This document shows, in pieces, positions 45,601 to 53,811 of a DNA stretch of 64,000 nucleotides. The DNA is from Brevibacterium sp. W7.2 (GTDB taxonomy: Bacteria > Actinomycetota > Actinomycetes > Actinomycetales > Brevibacteriaceae): contig NZ_CP073089.1 in the NCBI RefSeq assembly GCF_018137945.1, forward strand, positions 62,001 to 126,000, given 5' to 3'. Below the pieces are notes generated by a model. The model worked only from the letters and a program-made list of their open reading frames with translations. It was not told the DNA's origin and ran no database searches. Numbering within the stretch: the first letter of the stretch is position 1; each line of letters starts with the position of its first letter. A program made the translations under genes and the position numbers.

Positions 45601-46623
45601 GAGCGGAGCGGTGTAGCGCGATGACGGTCTCGGAGCACCGAGGTGGCTCTGACCGGGATAGGGCGAGCCCTGCTGGGCGTACGGCAGGCCCGGCTGCGGA
45701 GAGGGCTGGCCCGGGTAGGGCGAGCCCTGGTTTGGGTACGGCGAGCCCTGCTGGGCAGCGGGCTGGTTCTGCTGGGCGTACGGCTGGCCCGGTTGCGGAG
45801 AGGGCTGGCCCGGGTAGGGCGATCCAGCCGGTGAGCTTGCTGAGTCCGCCGCAGTTGAGGCGCCGTCGGCTGCACCCGACACCGGAGGCTGTGTTCCGGG
45901 TCGCTGAGGCTGTGTGCCCGGTGTGGGAGCTTGCACTCCTGGCGTCGTCGACGGCGTGTCCGGTGACGCATAGGGATCGGCGGCCTGCTTCGTTGCAGCG
46001 CCGGAATCGGCTCCGGCTGCGGAGGCCGCCGCTGCGGCCTCCGGAGAGAAGCGCGGATACTGCGCCGTCGCCTCGGTGGAGTCAGGAGCGGAATTGGTCG
46101 GTGGAGCTCCCGGCTTCACAGGGACGTCCGCCTCGCCGCCGAGGTCATCGGTTCCGGAGGCCGTGTCAGTGTCCGCGGCATTCGGCGAGTCAGCGGCAGG
46201 CCTGGCAGTTGCATCAGGCGTGGCAGAGGCGCTCGCCCTGCCGCCCTCTGGTGACTGGGCGGCCGGGGCTTCGTTGGTCGACTTCGCTGTGCCCGTGCCA
46301 TTGACCTGGCTGGCCGCCGTCGTGTCAGCAGTGCCCTTGACCCCGTCGGTCGGCTTCGCTGCCCTGTCGGCACTGACCTTGTCGGCCCATTTTGCCGCGC
46401 CGGTTCCCTTGGCACCTTTGGTCGACTTCGCCGGTTCTGTGTCCTTGGTGCCGTCGGCAGTCTTCTTCTCCCCGGTGCCCTTGACCTCGCCGGTTCCCTT
46501 GGCCCTCCCGGTGCCCTTGGCGGCAGAGGCGGAGCCGGGCTTGCTGTTCGAGTCCTCGGGGGTCGGGCGACGGTCGGACTCGTCGTCGTGCCCGGATGGG
46601 GGAGATGTGGGCGTTCTGCTCAT
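42688..46623 (-). CDS. Large multi-pass membrane protein with long low-complexity regions
   Basis: A 1311-residue protein of unknown function. Residues about 1-360 are low-complexity: repeated KGTG words (about 46375-46520), then a Pro/Gln/Gly region with repeated QPSPQPGQPYAQQ and GSPYPGQ (about 45650-45830). Residues about 370-800 contain nine or ten hydrophobic helices (IALAAGIVVAIILAAIAGSM, ALPFVLLALALFGSAAV). A Pro/Gly/Ser-rich segment follows, then one helix (VISGAAVLVLVAGLIVVTQV) and a C-terminal domain of about 280 residues, probably extracytoplasmic, starting near a VEKYLQRLADGDAEGALEIA segment. The start at 46623 follows GGAGG; the longer frame from 46728 is not supported. It is divergent from a similarly organised smaller protein. 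Confidence 0.75.
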   Translation of the reverse strand: MSRTPTSPPSGHDDESDRRPTPEDSNSKPGSASAAKGTGRAKGTGEVKGTGEKKTADGTKDTEPAKSTKGAKGTGAAKWADKVSADRAAKPTDGVKGTADTTAASQVNGTGTAKSTNEAPAAQSPEGGRASASATPDATARPAADSPNAADTDTASGTDDLGGEADVPVKPGAPPTNSAPDSTEATAQYPRFSPEAAAAASAAGADSGAATKQAADPYASPDTPSTTPGVQAPTPGTQPQRPGTQPPVSGAADGASTAADSASSPAGSPYPGQPSPQPGQPYAQQNQPAAQQGSPYPNQGSPYPGQPSPQPGLPYAQQGSPYPGQSHLGAPRPSSRYTAPLSQGATWRAILLPPGIALAAGIVVAIILAAIAGSMSDLDSFTEYTGMSTDKIGYALPFVLLALALFGSAAVRFEFQSDGFAAASGDIILSGAPLIITAVVLGTLWWFTRWSELRSPSPNRGSTWIRIGISALAFTAVLFVLQLIFAARYSLMEGSQGATLEFSAVTPRSFFLPLLVVIAVSMWGRIAGHFKGTEAVGARFLRWVVPAALVAWIHLIVMVAIMSVVALFVLPLGLDLPGQLVPLTFVNMGLVLTLLVHLGGLTASMTGVFGMESGGFSETLTIFSDDVPGQLWLGLIAVVLAVLAASLVATVTRRPYWTAQGPDPRQWSTAWRIPLAFAVVWGLLSVLALPLRAAVQGSAQATEVFGGMGAAEAGIGVLAWSFLIFALWGGLIEVVSRTLGPRLALTMPGVAKFLAGRAIHPHWGHALGMSEPRYPLIHPDAVAGGSTPPPPPPVAPGYAAPGGDAGAPGQSGAASPGTAGTSSPAGHSGSVAPSDSAGSAGPVASAGYVGSAGGPGSGGSNPGDAQSAAPTTSASGSQPAGESPAHPIAGSSPGRPTVGQEASAPYSSAPYTAAAGPYTTGNAASASSQQPTAQQWNSSAAPPSVPPAGYPAAPPAKPFNRRKATLVGVISGAAVLVLVAGLIVVTQVNGGMFGPEATVEKYLQRLADGDAEGALEIADVDVPAEQRQLLTNDILGGAKALPTDISVADADVADDQALVSATFDLGGSKSTTEFSLVKSGKTAVFFDEWTLQSPELAPLTVDTPGLSTVKVNGIDVDTTDSALSLPAFPALYTVGLAEKSDLVSADPIEARTFFGGSVEDQDLDGGDPALLAPEPTDAFRSEVDKQVKTLVDSCAKKTVAQPDGCPFGSYSAESFDATDLKWSISSYPTVTVSDPSSDPYYYDGGMGAGPNGGPSWAITTVSEGEALVTGSYDSFFDDGGAFDDTVIFSVDGVAEIVDGKVVITISDGYDF

Positions 46624-46822
46624 GGGGAGTCCTCCGACTGCTCTCGCACACCGGTCGCTGCAGTGCGCTTGACGTGGCCGCTGGTCTGACTGCGGTTTCC
46701 CTGCAGATCGATGTTTCCACCGATCCATTCAGTTGTAGTGATGCCCTTATATTAGGCTGAGAATGGCGATTGAAGTTTCCGAGAAGAGAACTTTTCGACC
46801 GACAAGTGATCTGGAGCTGCCG

Positions 46823-47914
46823 ATGAGCACGAAACCGCCCCAGGGCAACGGCGACGAATGGCCGCGCGATGATTCGGCGGGCAGCGCTCGAGCGGAGAAT
46901 CCTCGTGCCGACAATGCGTGGAACCAGAACGGCGACTCGGGATGGGGTCGGCAGTCCGACACCGGCTGGGGTCACGGCGCCAACACCGGAAGCGCTGACG
47001 CCGGACGCACCGACATCGGTTGGGGCCAGAGCGCCGATACGGGCTGGGGCCGCGGCGGCGGGGAACCGAACACGCCCTACATCGCCGAGCAGAACCCCGC
47101 GCGGCCCCCGCGCTCGCAGTCCGCGGCGACCGGAACACCAGGAGCCCCGCCCGCGAACGCGGCAACGCCGCCGTCCAACGCTGCGGCCTGGCCCGGAACT
47201 CCACCCGGCGCAACATTCCCGCAGCCACCGCCGAGTCCACCGGGCCCGAACCAGCCGCCGCCCGGAAACATCCCCGCCGGCGCCGCACCCGCCGGTCAGC
47301 CGCCTCGGCGCAGCAAGGGACTCATCGCCGCCGTCGTCGTGCTCGCGGTCATCGCCGCGGCCGCGATCGGATTCGGCGCCATGATGTTCCTCAACCGGGA
47401 CGGTGACGAGGACTCCACTGTCGCAGCGACGACGGCACCGGCCGGCGAGGACGCCTCGACGGCTCCGAGCGCCGGGCCGAGCGAGGACGCTGCACCGAGC
47501 GACGATCCGGAGTCGTCCCCCACGCTTCCCGCCGACCCGAAGCAGGCGCTCGACCAGATCGTCACCACGGATCGGAAGACCGTCATCGCCGACCTCGACG
47601 GCAAATGGGTGCCCCAGCTGAGCTCGAAGAAAGTCGGACTCGAAGCGGAGGGGAAGACGTGGGAGCCGAAGGACATTCTCGCCGAGCACGAGCAGATGCG
47701 AAAGGAATATCCGCGCGTACAACTGGTGTGGTCGGGGGATTTCGCGAGTTTCAAAGAAGATGATTTCTGGGTGACGATCGTCGGCATCGGCTATGACGAT
47801 CCCGAGGACGCGCTGTCGTGGTGTTCGTCCAACGGTCTCGGTCCCGACAACTGCTACGCGAAGCAGCTGAATACCTCAGGAGGGTATGAGGGCACGACGC
47901 GTCTGCAGGACTGA
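46823..47914 (+). CDS. Single-pass membrane protein with Trp-Gly repeats
   Basis: A 363-residue protein of unknown function. The N-terminal cytoplasmic part has repeats of the type SGWGRQSDTGWGHG and DIGWGQSADTGWGRG, then a Pro-rich stretch. One membrane helix (GLIAAVVVLAVIAAAAIGFG) is followed by an acidic Ser/Asp linker and a C-terminal extracytoplasmic domain of about 130 residues with two cysteines (LSWCSSNGLGPDNCYAKQL) that could form a disulfide. The start at 46823 follows TGGAG. It is divergent from the 1311-residue protein with the same general plan. Confidence 0.75.
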   Translation: MSTKPPQGNGDEWPRDDSAGSARAENPRADNAWNQNGDSGWGRQSDTGWGHGANTGSADAGRTDIGWGQSADTGWGRGGGEPNTPYIAEQNPARPPRSQSAATGTPGAPPANAATPPSNAAAWPGTPPGATFPQPPPSPPGPNQPPPGNIPAGAAPAGQPPRRSKGLIAAVVVLAVIAAAAIGFGAMMFLNRDGDEDSTVAATTAPAGEDASTAPSAGPSEDAAPSDDPESSPTLPADPKQALDQIVTTDRKTVIADLDGKWVPQLSSKKVGLEAEGKTWEPKDILAEHEQMRKEYPRVQLVWSGDFASFKEDDFWVTIVGIGYDDPEDALSWCSSNGLGPDNCYAKQLNTSGGYEGTTRLQD

Positions 47915-47973
47915 GGAACCACCTCGGCCGAGGCCCCGCCGGTCCGACGCGGAACCCGGACTAAAATCGGACC

Positions 47974-48747
47974 ATGACTTTCTGGTGGCAAGAGCTGAGA
48001 ACCAACCTTGCCCGATCCTTCGATGACCGCTCTGACCAGCGGTGGAACCATGCGATCGCGACGATGCCGGTGTCCGATCGGGCCGCTGAGATGTTCCGCG
48101 AGGTCGAGGACGAATTCCTCATCACCGGAGCCGACACGCCGAGGTGGGACGACCCTCACCGCAATCCCGACTTCGAATGGGGCAGGGTCAACGGCCCCGA
48201 CGATCAGGCCGACGTCACCGACCACGCGAAGTTCGACATCGTCCACGCCCGGGCCCGCGCATGGATCAACGTCCTGCGCCGGCGGGGAGGCAGCGCACGG
48301 GAGACCGCCGACGTCGACTGGGCGACCGATGATCCGTTCCTCGCATCCGCCGATCACGCCGAGGTGCTCACCAGCGGAGTCCCCGACAACCCCGAACTCG
48401 TCATCGGCTTCAACGACTACGTCCCCGATGACCACGGCGTCGACCTCGTCGCGAACGTCGTCATCGCCCTCGGCGATCCCGCGGTGTCCCTGGCCCGCGT
48501 GCCCGACTGCGGCTGCGACTTCTGCGACTACGGCTCCGACGTCCTCCTCCAGCAGCTCGACAGCCTCATCTTCTCGATCGTCGACGGCTCCGTCGAGGCG
48601 CAGTCCGGCGGACAGTACTCCGGCTACCGCACCTCGTTCGACGCGGCCGGAGAGCTCTCCGGCGACGCCGCGCACAAACCCGCGAAGCACCGGGCGCGCC
48701 CGTGGTTCGACGACTGGTCACCGCGTCCCATGCAGGACTGGGCCTGA
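47974..48747 (+). CDS. Hypothetical protein, possibly DUF6226-like
   Basis: A 257-residue soluble protein without a recognised catalytic motif. A cysteine-rich segment VPDCGCDFCDYGSD near residue 180 may bind metal, and the family name DUF6226 is my tentative recollection for proteins with this motif. It follows the Trp-Gly-repeat gene by 59 bases in the same direction and ends just before the triple hairpin repeat. Confidence 0.65.
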   Translation: MTFWWQELRTNLARSFDDRSDQRWNHAIATMPVSDRAAEMFREVEDEFLITGADTPRWDDPHRNPDFEWGRVNGPDDQADVTDHAKFDIVHARARAWINVLRRRGGSARETADVDWATDDPFLASADHAEVLTSGVPDNPELVIGFNDYVPDDHGVDLVANVVIALGDPAVSLARVPDCGCDFCDYGSDVLLQQLDSLIFSIVDGSVEAQSGGQYSGYRTSFDAAGELSGDAAHKPAKHRARPWFDDWSPRPMQDWA

Positions 48748-48755
48748 GTTCGGGC

Positions 48756-48808
48756 TCACCCCGCCGAGGCGGTTCACCCCGCCGAGGCGGTTCACCCCGC
48801 CGAGGCGG
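48756..48808. repeat. Three tandem 18-bp hairpin repeats at a convergent gene end
   Basis: TCACCCCGCCGAGGCGGT occurs at 48756-48773 and 48774-48791, and again (last base changed) from 48792. Each holds the inverted repeat CCGCC-GA-GGCGG. The third copy encodes the last residues and stop of the minus-strand OCD-family gene. The array may act as a bidirectional terminator. Confidence 0.85.
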
Positions 48809-49742
48809 CTGATGCCTCCTCGGTGAGCCTCGCGGCCACCGCGAGATCCTCCCACGACATCCCCGACCCCTTGAAGATCAGCGTCCGATCGTCGTCGACG
48901 ACGACCTCGCCGGTGCTCAGCTGCTTCATCGTGATGAGAGTCTCCGCGTCGAGTGCGCCGTCGGTGATCGCGAGCACGACGTCCCCGCATTCGCGCAGCG
49001 CGGTGCCGACATCCTCGACGACGACCGCCGAGCGGGAGAACAGCGACGCCGGCAGCTCCCTGGCGTGCGGGTCGTGCGAACCGCACGCCATGACGATCGC
49101 ACCCTCACGGACGAGGTCACCGTCGAAGAGCGGGCTGCTCGCCGTCGTCGCCGTGACGACGATGTCGGCCTCCCGCAGGGCGGCGTTCGCCTCGGCGGTG
49201 GTCGCTGCGATGACACGCCCGCGCTCACGGACCCCGGCGGTGACACGGTCGGGATGCCGGACGACGAACGCGACATCGGCGAGATCGACGTCGAGGACCT
49301 CGCGCAGGGTGTCGACGTGTCCGACGCCCTGCGGGCCCGCCCCGAAGACGACGACGCGCACGGGACCGGTGAACCGGGACAGCGCCGGTTCGACCGCCGC
49401 CACCGACACCGCCGGCGTGCGCAGGGTCGTCAGCGCCGCACCGTCGATGACCGTGCGCAGCTGCAGCGTTTCGGCCGCATACATGAGGTACTGCCCCTGG
49501 ATGCGCGGCAGGCCGTGGTCGGGATTGTCGACCGAGACGCCGACGAGCTTGACCCCGACCCATGCGCCGAGCTCGGAGGGCATGAAGATCATGTTGCCGG
49601 CGCTGATGTCGGCGATCGTGCGCGGAATGTCATCGGCCGGATCGAAATCCCCGGCCAGTGCCTCGCGGAGGGCGGCGACCGCCTCGGCGGGGGTGAGGGC
49701 CGCGACCACCGCGTCGGCGTCGAGGTAGGTCACATCGTTCAT
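48792..49742 (-). CDS. Ornithine cyclodeaminase/mu-crystallin family protein
   Basis: A 316-residue NAD(P)-binding protein. Family motifs: DIPRTIADISAGNMIFMPSE, VKLVGVSVDNPDHGLPRIQG, LTTLRTPAVSVAAV (TxxRT) and the Rossmann VVVFGAGPQGVGHVDTL. Members include ornithine cyclodeaminase, alanine dehydrogenase and delta1-pyrroline-2-carboxylate reductases. Next to a proline-racemase-family gene and betaine demethylases, an imino-acid reductase role is the best inference. The start at 49742 follows AGGAAGG. It lies downstream of a LysR gene in the same direction. Confidence 0.85.
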   Translation of the reverse strand: MNDVTYLDADAVVAALTPAEAVAALREALAGDFDPADDIPRTIADISAGNMIFMPSELGAWVGVKLVGVSVDNPDHGLPRIQGQYLMYAAETLQLRTVIDGAALTTLRTPAVSVAAVEPALSRFTGPVRVVVFGAGPQGVGHVDTLREVLDVDLADVAFVVRHPDRVTAGVRERGRVIAATTAEANAALREADIVVTATTASSPLFDGDLVREGAIVMACGSHDPHARELPASLFSRSAVVVEDVGTALRECGDVVLAITDGALDAETLITMKQLSTGEVVVDDDRTLIFKGSGMSWEDLAVAARLTEEASAASAG

Positions 49743-49974
49743 CGTCACGTCCTTCCTCACTGCGGACCCCTCGCGCTGCGACGGTGCTGCGGGCCATCGG
49801 GTGTGCGGACATCCGACGGAGCGGAGCACCGGGTGGCAGGGGCGGTCACCACCAGGCTAGGTGATGCCGACCACAGGGCGAAGCACTGTCCGTGAGTCGG
49901 GCCGCACTGTCGTGCCGGCCGCCATCGCAGAGTCGCACCCCGGGTGCCGCGCGTGAGCATTGAGCGATGGATCC

Positions 49975-50895
49975 TCACGTCGTGCGTCGGGCGACGGCGT
50001 CAGCCGCCTCGGTGAGGACAGTGAGCGCTGCGGCGATGAGCGGCTGCCCCGCCGACCCGCTGCGGATCCCGGTGAGGATCTTCCGGGCCGGGACGGGATC
50101 CCCGCGCAGCGGCACGCGCACGGCGTCATAGCCCTCGGGCAGGTGAGCGAGGCGGGGGACGAGCGCGACGCCGAGCGAGGCCGAGACGAGCGCGGCGCCC
50201 GTCTCCCATTCATGGGACTCATGGGCGACCTCGGGGACGAAGCCCGCGGCGGCGCAGGCGGTGCGCACGAGGCGGTGGTAGGGCGTGCCGGGCCGATCGA
50301 GGATCCACTTCTCCTCGGCCGCCTCGCCGAGAGCCACCGACTCGCGTCCGGCGAGGCGATGATGGCCGGGGACGAGGAGATCGAGACGGTCGGTGAAGAG
50401 CGCGGACTGCTCGAACCGGGCATCGCTGCGCGGCGGCAGCGGATCGGTCGCGACGACGACGGCGATGTCGGCCTGGTCGGCGAGGAGCAGGTCGAAGCAC
50501 TCCTGCGGATCGGCTTCGATGATCCGCGCCCCGGCACCGGGATGCGACGCCATGATGCGCTCGGCGGTGAGCGGCAGCAGGCTCGCCGCGGCCGTCGAGA
50601 AGCCGCACAGCCGCAGGACCCGCTGGCTGACGGCGTGCCCTGCCTCAGAGAGCTCCCCGCGGATCTCCTCCCACCGGGTGAACAGCTCCTGCGTGCGCTC
50701 GAGGAGCAGGTGACCGGCCGGCGTGAGCACGAGGGTGCGGCCGTGCTGTTCGAGCACGGTGACTCCGAGGTCCTTCGACAGGGTTCTCAGCTGGTGCGAG
50801 ATCGCCGAGGGAGTGAAGCCGAGGCGCTCGGCGGCAGCCGTGACGGTGCCGACCTCGGCGAGGACGCGGAGGACGTGGAGGCGACGATCGATCAT
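49975..50895 (-). CDS. LysR-family transcriptional regulator of the betaine locus
   Basis: A 306-residue LysR protein; HTH at TVTAAAERLGFTPSAISHQL (residues about 15-34) and a C-terminal effector domain ending near VPLRGDPVPARKILTGIRSG. The start at 50895 (MIDRRLHV) gives the standard N-terminus; the frame continuing to 51345 is not protein-like. It is divergent from the Rieske oxygenase operon and upstream of the OCD-family gene, and probably regulates one or both. Confidence 0.9.
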   Translation of the reverse strand: MIDRRLHVLRVLAEVGTVTAAAERLGFTPSAISHQLRTLSKDLGVTVLEQHGRTLVLTPAGHLLLERTQELFTRWEEIRGELSEAGHAVSQRVLRLCGFSTAAASLLPLTAERIMASHPGAGARIIEADPQECFDLLLADQADIAVVVATDPLPPRSDARFEQSALFTDRLDLLVPGHHRLAGRESVALGEAAEEKWILDRPGTPYHRLVRTACAAAGFVPEVAHESHEWETGAALVSASLGVALVPRLAHLPEGYDAVRVPLRGDPVPARKILTGIRSGSAGQPLIAAALTVLTEAADAVARRTT

Positions 50896-50918
50896 GCAAT
50901 ATTCTTTCACGACCATCC

Positions 50919-50932
50919 GCGAAATGATTCGC
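50919..50932. promoter_or_regulatory. Candidate LysR site GCGAA-ATGA-TTCGC
   Basis: A perfect 5+4+5 palindrome lies 23 bases upstream of the LysR start in the 265-base gap before the Rieske gene, within an AT-richer patch (ATTCTTTC, TTTTCTTCG). Confidence 0.5.
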
Positions 50933-51160
50933 TTTTCTTCGTCTTCTGCCGCCTCGACACTGGAGTCACAGCGAGATGTCGGATGCTCGGCAGACGCCTC
51001 ACCGCCAGCCGCAGGGGGCCGCCGGCCGCATCCCCGGCGGTACAGGGGACGCCGACCGCTGAGGCGGCCGATCCCCGGTGTGGTGGAGCGTCGGCGGAGG
51101 CGATCACCCGACTGGCCGAGGCGAGCACGATGCGGCAGAAGGTGAAAGGCAGGTGCAGAG

Positions 51161-52570
51161 ATGACGATGGCTCCGCGGACCCGGTCCGCAACGGCTGCCC
51201 CGACCGACCACGTCGCCGCGCCCGCCCACCCCGGTGGGCCAGGCCCCCACCCCGGAGGGCCGGCTGCCCAATTCAGCAGTTCGGTCTCCGACCTCAGCGC
51301 ACCGCCCGCCGACCTCAGCGCACCGGGCGCGCTCGACCGGCTCATCGACGAGCGTCGCCCCGGCTGGTCCCTCGAGGCCCCGTTCTACACCAGCCCCGAG
51401 TTCTTCGCCCGCGACGTCGAAGCGATCTTCGCCTCGACGTGGATCTTCGTCGGCACCGTCGCCGAGGTGCCCGAACCCGGCGACTACGTGACGATCGACG
51501 TGGGCACGTACTCGGTCATCATCATCCGCGACGACGATGACGCGATCCGGGCCCACCACAATGTCTGCCGCCACCGCGGCACCCGGCTGCTCAACGACCT
51601 GTCCGGGTCGGTGGGCAACATCGTCTGCAGCTACCACCAGTGGACCTACACCCCCGGCGGCGAGCTCATCTCCGCCGGTGTGCAGGCACCGGGCTTCGAC
51701 CCCGCGTGCTTCTCCCTGCGTCCGGTCAATGTCCGAATCATCGCGGGACTGATCTTCATCTGCCTCGGACCGCCCCCGGACGACATCGCCGAGGTCGCCG
51801 ACGTCATCGCCCCCTACATCGCACCCCACGACATCGCCGGGGCGAAGGTCGCAGCCCAGGTCGACCTCATCGAGGACTCGAACTGGAAGCTCGTCATGGA
51901 GAACAACCGCGAGTGCTACCACTGCGAAGCCGGCCACCCGGAGCTCACCTGCACCTTCTTCCCCACCTACGGATACGCCGCCGACGAGATCCCGGCCCGG
52001 CTGCAACCCGCCTACCAGCGCTTCCTCGATGCCGAGCGCCGACTCCACGACAACTGCGACCGCAACGGCGTGCCTTACGCCCTCGTCGAAGACCTCAGCG
52101 GACGCCCCACCGGATTCCGCATCGAACGGGCAGCCCTCGACGGGAAGGGTGAGTCGTACACGATGGACGGATCGGCCGCCTCGGCGAAGCTGCTCGGCGA
52201 CCTCGACACCTTCACCCTCGGACGCGCCTCCCTCCACATCCAGCCGAACATGTGGTTCCACGCGATGGGCGATCACATCGTCACCTTCAGCCTCGTCCCC
52301 CTCGCCGCGGATCGGACGCTCGTGCGCACGACGTGGCTCGTCGACGCCGAGGCGGTCGAGGGCGTCGACTACGACCTGGAGAACCTCACGACGGTGTGGA
52401 TGAAGACGAACGAACAGGACGCGACGTTCTGCGAGCGCGGGCAGCTCGGGGTGTCGTCCCCGGCGTACCTGCCGGGACCCTACGCCCCCACCGAGGCGCA
52501 CCTCGACGAGTTCTGCACGTGGTACATCGAGAGGCTCACGGCACACCGGGAGAGGATGGACGGGCGATGA
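51161..52570 (+). CDS. Rieske non-heme iron oxygenase, betaine demethylase-like (GbcA/Stc2 type)
   Basis: A 469-residue oxygenase alpha subunit. The Rieske [2Fe-2S] ligands are CRHRG and CSYHQW. The mononuclear iron site is in MENNRECYHCEAGHPEL, whose ECYHCxxxHPEL form is typical of glycine-betaine (GbcA) and proline-betaine (Stc2) demethylases rather than aromatic dioxygenases. It would remove one N-methyl group as formaldehyde using O2. The N-terminal about 55 residues are Pro/Ala/Ser-rich. The reductase gene overlaps its stop by ATGA. Confidence 0.88.
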   Translation: MTMAPRTRSATAAPTDHVAAPAHPGGPGPHPGGPAAQFSSSVSDLSAPPADLSAPGALDRLIDERRPGWSLEAPFYTSPEFFARDVEAIFASTWIFVGTVAEVPEPGDYVTIDVGTYSVIIIRDDDDAIRAHHNVCRHRGTRLLNDLSGSVGNIVCSYHQWTYTPGGELISAGVQAPGFDPACFSLRPVNVRIIAGLIFICLGPPPDDIAEVADVIAPYIAPHDIAGAKVAAQVDLIEDSNWKLVMENNRECYHCEAGHPELTCTFFPTYGYAADEIPARLQPAYQRFLDAERRLHDNCDRNGVPYALVEDLSGRPTGFRIERAALDGKGESYTMDGSAASAKLLGDLDTFTLGRASLHIQPNMWFHAMGDHIVTFSLVPLAADRTLVRTTWLVDAEAVEGVDYDLENLTTVWMKTNEQDATFCERGQLGVSSPAYLPGPYAPTEAHLDEFCTWYIERLTAHRERMDGR

Positions 52571-53811
52571 GATACATCCGGTCACCGTTTCCCATCGAGG
52601 CAGGCCCGCGGCCAGGGGCGGCGGCGAGCAAGGCGACGTTCCGCGTGCCGGCGCGGGGTGCGGGTGCGGCGGTCCCCGCATCCTCGGCCGCCACGGCAGC
52701 CACAGCTGCCGTCGCAGTGAGCGGCGTGCTGACGGCAACGGTGCCGTCCGCGACGATGGCCGGTGAGGCCGAGGGGATCACCGGTCTCGCCGAATGCGTC
52801 GGGATCACCCGGGTCACCCACGACATCATCACGATCGAACTCCGCGCACCGTGGCTGGCCTCCGCAGACTTCGAACCCGGGCAGTACCTCACGGTGCGCG
52901 TGCCCGAGCTCGGTCTCGAGCGCTGCTACTCGATCTCCTCGGCGCCGTTCGGCACGAACACGTTCACCCTCACCGTCAAGCGCGTGCCCGGCGGTGCGGT
53001 CTCGACGCATCTCCACGACGTTCTCCGCATCGGCGACACCCTCCACGTCGACGGCCCCTACGGCCTCTTCAGCACCAGCTTCCACCCTGCTGACAAGCAC
53101 CTCTTCGTCTGTGCGGGCTCGGGGACCACCCCGATCATGTCGATGATCCGCGCACTCCTGGCCAACCAGTTGCCGGATCCCGTCGACATCGTCCTCATCC
53201 ACAGCGCCTCGACGCCTGAGGACATCGTCTTCCGGACCGAGCTCGACCAGCTCGCCACCGTCCCCGGAGTCCGCGTCGTCGCGCACTGCTCCCGGGACGC
53301 GGCCGAGGAGAGATGGACGGGCCCGCGCGGGCGGATCGGCCGGGAGATCCTCGCCGAGGCGGCCCCCGATGCCTGCGATCGCGAGACCTTCGTGTGCGGC
53401 CCGGCTCCGTACATGGACACCGTTCGCCCGCTTCTCGCCGCGGTGGGTGCCCGGAGAGTGCACGAGGAGTCGTTCGTCTTCGGCACCGCGCCCGCAGACC
53501 GGGTGGCCAGGCACCGGGCCGAGCAGTCGGTCGTCCCGGTGCCTGGCGCGACGTTCGCGATCGACTTCGCGTCGAACGGCACGCGGGTCGCCTGCGATGC
53601 CGCCACCACCGTCCTCGAGGCCGCTGCCGCCGCCGGCCTGCCCGTCCCTTCGTCGTGCGGAGCGGGAATGTGCGGGACGTGCAAGTCGACACTCGTCAGC
53701 GGCGAGGTCGACATGCGCCACTCCGGGGGGATCCGTCCGAAGGAGATCGCCGCCGGCAGGTTCCTGCCGTGCTGCTCGACGCCGCTCAGCGACCTCGTCA
53801 TCGAGCGGTGA
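52567..53811 (+). CDS. Rieske oxygenase reductase: FAD/NAD(P) plus [2Fe-2S] ferredoxin domains
   Basis: A 414-residue GbcB-like reductase supplying electrons to the Rieske oxygenase. Domains in order: an Ala-rich N-terminal extension of about 65 residues, FAD domain (ERCYSISSAPFGTN), NAD domain (LFVCAGSGTTPIMSMIRALL), and a C-terminal plant-type ferredoxin (PSSCGAGMCGTCKSTLVSG with a last Cys in FLPCCSTPL). It is coupled to the oxygenase by a 4-base overlap. Its stop abuts the convergent racemase-family gene. Confidence 0.9.
   Translation: MRYIRSPFPIEAGPRPGAAASKATFRVPARGAGAAVPASSAATAATAAVAVSGVLTATVPSATMAGEAEGITGLAECVGITRVTHDIITIELRAPWLASADFEPGQYLTVRVPELGLERCYSISSAPFGTNTFTLTVKRVPGGAVSTHLHDVLRIGDTLHVDGPYGLFSTSFHPADKHLFVCAGSGTTPIMSMIRALLANQLPDPVDIVLIHSASTPEDIVFRTELDQLATVPGVRVVAHCSRDAAEERWTGPRGRIGREILAEAAPDACDRETFVCGPAPYMDTVRPLLAAVGARRVHEESFVFGTAPADRVARHRAEQSVVPVPGATFAIDFASNGTRVACDAATTVLEAAAAAGLPVPSSCGAGMCGTCKSTLVSGEVDMRHSGGIRPKEIAAGRFLPCCSTPLSDLVIER

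Noticed and set aside
51161..52570. Aromatic-ring dioxygenase alpha subunit
   Set aside because: The ECYHCxxxHPEL active-site form and imino-acid neighbours fit betaine demethylases better.
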